Positions 21,270-23,540 of a stretch of DNA of 23,540 bases are shown in pieces. This stretch comes from CAZNVG01 sp964576475. GTDB taxonomy: Bacteria > Patescibacteriota > Saccharimonadia > Saccharimonadales > CAZNVG01. Within the stretch, counting starts at the first letter, position 1. Every line of letters starts with the position of its first letter. Both the position numbers and the translations under genes were made by a program. The stretch lies in assembly GCA_964576475.1 (NCBI GenBank), contig CAZNVG010000016.1, positions 1 to 23,540 of the forward strand, read 5' to 3'. Below the pieces are notes generated by a model that saw only the letters and a list, made by a program, of their open reading frames with translations, was not told the DNA's origin and made no database searches.

Positions 21270-21709
21270 CTAAATAGTTTCGTTGGGGCCTCAGGGTTAA
21301 AGTTAACAAAGTCCTCTGTGCTCAAAAATCGGGGGCGAATATCATTTGAGCCGGCATCAACAAACCCGAATTCGGCAATTTCTTCAGTTCCATGAGAGGT
21401 TTTACTTAGGTCGATATTACTGTAGTCATCGGGGTTCTTAATGTGAAAGATGCATTCTACGAATTCTTGCCCTGTTTGTTTCAAGACAAATTGTTGTATA
21501 TATAGCAGGTTGCCAACGTCTGGTTTTACTCCAGTTTCCTCAATGAGCTCACGGGTAACACCATCCTGTAGAGATTCGCCGTCTTCAAGGTTTCCTCCTG
21601 GCAAACACCAATATTCATGGTGGTCCACTGTGTTGTACGGGTGAAGCTTCACGCCAAAAATCTGACCATTCTTTACTATGATTCCGCGTACTTTGATTTT
21701 TCGCTGCAT
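21257..21709 (-). CDS. Nudix hydrolase
   Basis: 150 residues. A complete Nudix box, G-x5-E-x7-REL-x-EE-x-G-V, spans residues ~39-61, with the metal-binding Glu residues present. Nudix enzymes hydrolyse nucleoside diphosphates linked to another group, often to clean up damaged nucleotides; the substrate is not evident. The start at 21709 is supported by TATACT on the minus strand, ending 7 nt before the ATG. The 3' end overlaps that of the split-barrel gene by 13 nt, so convergent transcripts would be complementary there. No terminator hairpin is visible between them. Confidence 0.92.
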   Translation of the reverse strand: MQRKIKVRGIIVKNGQIFGVKLHPYNTVDHHEYWCLPGGNLEDGESLQDGVTRELIEETGVKPDVGNLLYIQQFVLKQTGQEFVECIFHIKNPDDYSNIDLSKTSHGTEEIAEFGFVDAGSNDIRPRFLSTEDFVNFNPEAPTKLFSYLS

Positions 21710-21716
21710 ATGAGTA

Positions 21717-21722
21717 AGTATA
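21717..21722 (-). promoter_or_regulatory. -10 box of the Nudix gene (leaderless start)
   Basis: TATACT on the minus strand, ending 7 nt before ATG 21709. Confidence 0.6.
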
Positions 21723-21765
21723 TACGATTGATTGCTATAGTGTGGCTTTATAAAAATACTAATGA

Positions 21766-21794
21766 TTGGATATCGCGTTGACTAGGTATACAAT
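21766..21794 (+). promoter_or_regulatory. promoter of the 254-residue gene
   Basis: TTGGAT (21766-21771), a 17-bp spacer and TACAAT (21789-21794). The leader of about 17 nt contains a ribosome site, AAGGAG (21808-21813), 4 nt before ATG 21818. Confidence 0.55.
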
Positions 21795-21817
21795 TTTTTT
21801 GAAAAGTAAGGAGTCTT

Positions 21818-22582
21818 ATGTCTGAGCAGGCTAGCCACGAAAACGATGATGAGTATGTATCGATAGAGAGTTTGTCGGAAGAACAGAGACAGAGACTAGA
21901 ATTACATCTAGCAATTGAGGATATAACCGAAAGAGCTGACAGATATAAAGTTTTCTCAGATGTTCTTCCTGGAAATTCATTTCCTCCTTTTCCGGCGCGA
22001 CTGGGAGCATTAGTGCTTTCTCGCATAGAGCGAACGGAAGAGGCATATAAGCACACAGTATCCGTCTATATAAACGAAAATGACGAGTCACAGCGAGAAA
22101 TTACAGCGCATCAATTAGTGCTGGGATGTCAAAGGTTAACCGAACCGTACCATCAACTGAGTCGAACCATGGCTTCGATGGGAGTACCCGAGGTCGTAGA
22201 TAATGATATGACTAAATGGAAGCAAAATTTGTTGCTTAAAAAAACCGGAGAATCTGGCTTACGAACACTTGCAGCAGTAGCGCTCTACGCCAGTAATCAG
22301 ACTGATTTACGTGTCTCGGGCTTATTTGTGCCCAAGAAGTTTGTAGAAGATTTTCCGCTTGAACACAGAGAGGAGTGGTTTAGGAGAAGCAAGGAAGCTG
22401 GAGGCTTTGGGGGAAGCTTAGACGAGAGAAGCAGAGCCTACGAAAGGCAGGTTGCACAGAATGGTCCGCGTGAGGGAATTATTGTGGCGACCGCGTCCTC
22501 TGTAATGCCTAAAGTTGCCGATGTTATTAACTTTTTGTTTCAGTCCGGCGTAAGATTTGAGCAGGTAAATGCAAGTCAATAG
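21818..22582 (+). CDS. 254-residue protein of unknown function
   Basis: No family recognised. It is soluble, without signal or membrane segment. The first ~45 residues are acidic and polar, and the remainder looks mostly helical with two Trp-containing stretches (~133 and ~188). A Gly-rich turn (Gly-Gly-Phe-Gly-Gly) lies near residue 200. The gene starts with a well-placed Shine-Dalgarno AAGGAG and is divergent from the Nudix gene across 108 bp. DUF1761 follows after 69 bp with its own ribosome site. Confidence 0.8.
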   Translation: MSEQASHENDDEYVSIESLSEEQRQRLELHLAIEDITERADRYKVFSDVLPGNSFPPFPARLGALVLSRIERTEEAYKHTVSVYINENDESQREITAHQLVLGCQRLTEPYHQLSRTMASMGVPEVVDNDMTKWKQNLLLKKTGESGLRTLAAVALYASNQTDLRVSGLFVPKKFVEDFPLEHREEWFRRSKEAGGFGGSLDERSRAYERQVAQNGPREGIIVATASSVMPKVADVINFLFQSGVRFEQVNASQ

Positions 22583-22651
22583 GTGATAGACAACGATCAA
22601 CACCAGGAGCATACTTGTAGTTATTAGTAAGGTTAAGAGGAGTAGGGTGCT

Positions 22652-23071
22652 ATGGAAGTACAAATAAACTATCTGGCAGTATTACTTGCGGCTATCAGCA
22701 GTATGGTTGTGGGCAGTATATGGTATATGCCTGCAGTATTTGGAGATACATGGGCAAAACTTGCGAAGATTAAACTTAAGGATATGGGTGCAAATCCAGC
22801 TAAAGCTTACGGGTTAACTTTTATTGCCAGCCTACTAACAGCTTTTGTACTGGCACATATGACTTATATAGCACATACGTTCTACACAAATTCATTTCTC
22901 TACGATGCTGTTTTGACGGCGTTTTGGTTGTGGCTCGGTTTCACCGGTGCACGTATTCTCGTACATGATCTTTTTGAGAATCGACCATTGAAACTTACAC
23001 TACTTAATTCAGCTCATGAATTAGCTACCATAGTTGTGATGGCACTGGTTATAGGCTGGCTTAAACCCTGA
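22652..23071 (+). CDS. DUF1761 family membrane protein
   Basis: 139 residues with four hydrophobic segments (~7-29, ~52-70, ~85-104, ~117-136). 'Ser-Ile-Trp-Tyr-Met-Pro-Ala-Val-Phe-Gly-x-x-Trp' after the first helix is the signature of DUF1761, a family of small integral membrane proteins of unknown function. A purine-rich AGGAG site precedes the ATG. There are no catalytic residues to point at. Confidence 0.83.
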   Translation: MEVQINYLAVLLAAISSMVVGSIWYMPAVFGDTWAKLAKIKLKDMGANPAKAYGLTFIASLLTAFVLAHMTYIAHTFYTNSFLYDAVLTAFWLWLGFTGARILVHDLFENRPLKLTLLNSAHELATIVVMALVIGWLKP

Positions 23072-23117
23072 GTTTGCGCAATACGCCAGAAACTTTTTGC
23101 TGAAGCGAAAATCAACG

Positions 23118-23123
23118 TACAAT
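23118..23123 (+). promoter_or_regulatory. candidate -10 of the 106-residue gene
   Basis: TACAAT, with a weak TTTTGC 17 bp upstream. It would give a leader of about 68 nt holding the hairpin at 23152-23176. Confidence 0.35.
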
Positions 23124-23151
23124 AGATTCACGGTTTAGCATATAAAAATCA

Positions 23152-23176
23152 AGCCGACCGATTTATTCGGCCGGCT
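23152..23176 (+). other. GC-rich hairpin (9-bp arms, one mismatch) before the 106-residue gene
   Basis: AGCCGACCG, loop ATTTATT, CGGCCGGCT. Outer AAAAT/ATTTT flanks could extend the pairing. The T-tract after it is short and followed by GG, so it is a poor terminator for DUF1761. The ribosome site GGAG (23185-23188) of the next gene begins 8 nt later, so a leader element is the alternative reading. Confidence 0.5.
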
Positions 23177-23197
23177 GCTATTTTGGAGAGTATCACT

Positions 23198-23518
23198 ATG
23201 GAAGAATCAGCCCCAACCTCGGCAGCGCCTGCGCAAGATTATACGGAAACAGACATCTTTGAATGGGCGAATAAGATGTCGGGCATCAAAGATGGTCTAA
23301 GTATCGAAGTATTTCTTATCAGTAAGAATTATTTTCTGTATAGGACGACAATTGGGCAGGATTTACATAACAAGTTGGCGCCGCTGTTTGTTGATGACCT
23401 TGTGAACTATGTGCTAAACGGTGCCGACCAGGGTCTTATAGTGCTAGGCTTTGATGAGTCTGATTCTTTATATAATGTTCTTGAAAGGAGACGTATTATA
23501 AATTTTTATAATGCGTAA
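23198..23518 (+). CDS. 106-residue protein of unknown function
   Basis: ATG 23198 is preceded at 9 nt by GGAG; an upstream in-frame TTG at 23183 overlaps that site and is less likely. The first ~20 residues are Ala/Pro/Thr-rich and disordered. The rest is an alpha/beta domain with 'Ile-Glu-Val-Phe-Leu-Ile-Ser-Lys-Asn-Tyr-Phe-Leu-Tyr-Arg-Thr' and an Asp-rich end. It faintly recalls the N-terminal part of longer DUF4868/KwaB-like proteins, but I do not hold this strongly. No signal or membrane segment is present. The next start codon overlaps its end by 8 nt. Confidence 0.7.
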   Translation: MEESAPTSAAPAQDYTETDIFEWANKMSGIKDGLSIEVFLISKNYFLYRTTIGQDLHNKLAPLFVDDLVNYVLNGADQGLIVLGFDESDSLYNVLERRRIINFYNA

Positions 23519-23540
23519 ATTAAGCTTATTTTTTTATTTT
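23511..23540 (+). CDS. start of a further gene, cut by the window edge
   Basis: ATG 23511 opens ten codons to the window end, reading Met-Arg-Lys-Leu-Ser-Leu-Phe-Phe-Tyr-Phe, the look of a signal peptide or membrane start. TAAATT (23499-23504) ends 6 nt before the ATG, the leaderless spacing seen elsewhere. Too short to confirm. Confidence 0.35.
   Translation, partial: MRKLSLFFYF

Overview
This 23.5-kb window looks like a chromosomal segment of a small-genome bacterium of the Patescibacteria (CPR), most likely a Saccharibacteria (TM7)-type organism. That placement is inferred from the style of the sequence, not from a database match. The genes are short and tightly packed. A prfB-ftsE-ftsX-hydrolase-ctpA block is present, many genes seem to have leaderless mRNAs, and many short proteins have no recognisable family. 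Release factor 2 is present with its UGA-reading SPF motif, and several genes end in TGA, so UGA is a stop codon here. This argues against the Gracilibacteria/SR1 group, which recodes UGA.

Layout. 1-1986: a possible 3' end of an upstream gene, a DUF4190-like membrane protein and an M48 membrane metalloprotease. 2009-9314: prfB, then a division and cell-wall block (ftsE, ftsX, a secreted coiled-coil/CHAP hydrolase of PcsB type, a C-terminal processing protease), then pyrG and a stand-alone response regulator. 9332-10883: a 478-residue orphan protein driven by a TTGACA promoter whose spacer is a perfect 20-bp palindrome, closed by a bidirectional terminator. 10904-12363 (minus strand): a Trm11/THUMP-type methyltransferase with an altered catalytic motif, followed by rpmA (L27). 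12412-16170: a divergent flippase-like membrane protein, xseA, a 49-residue orphan, xseB, a membrane-anchored FAM173-like methyltransferase and an anchored extracytoplasmic protein. 16274-18001: a degenerate histidine-kinase/receiver pair translationally linked to recO. 18021-21269: two orphans (41 and 213 residues), glycyl-tRNA synthetase, a histidine phosphatase and an FMN-binding split-barrel protein. 21257-23540: a convergent Nudix hydrolase, a 254-residue orphan, a DUF1761 membrane protein, a 106-residue orphan and the first codons of a further gene.

How the genes fit together. The clearest functional unit is FtsEX plus the CHAP hydrolase: FtsEX couples ATP hydrolysis in the cytoplasm to activation of a coiled-coil peptidoglycan hydrolase outside. 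XseA and XseB form exonuclease VII, and RecO serves recombination. PrfB, L27, GlyRS and the Trm11-like enzyme serve translation.

The window shows three types of translation start. About ten genes have a -10 box ending only 6-8 nt before the ATG (predicted leaderless). Others have a clear Shine-Dalgarno sequence. A third set has short A-rich leaders without one. The observations most worth following up are the pseudo two-component pair beside recO, the palindrome promoter with its related copy 5 kb away, and the variant catalytic motif of the Trm11-like enzyme. No mobile element, CRISPR array, tRNA or rRNA gene was seen, and no stretch longer than 300 bases lacks a gene.
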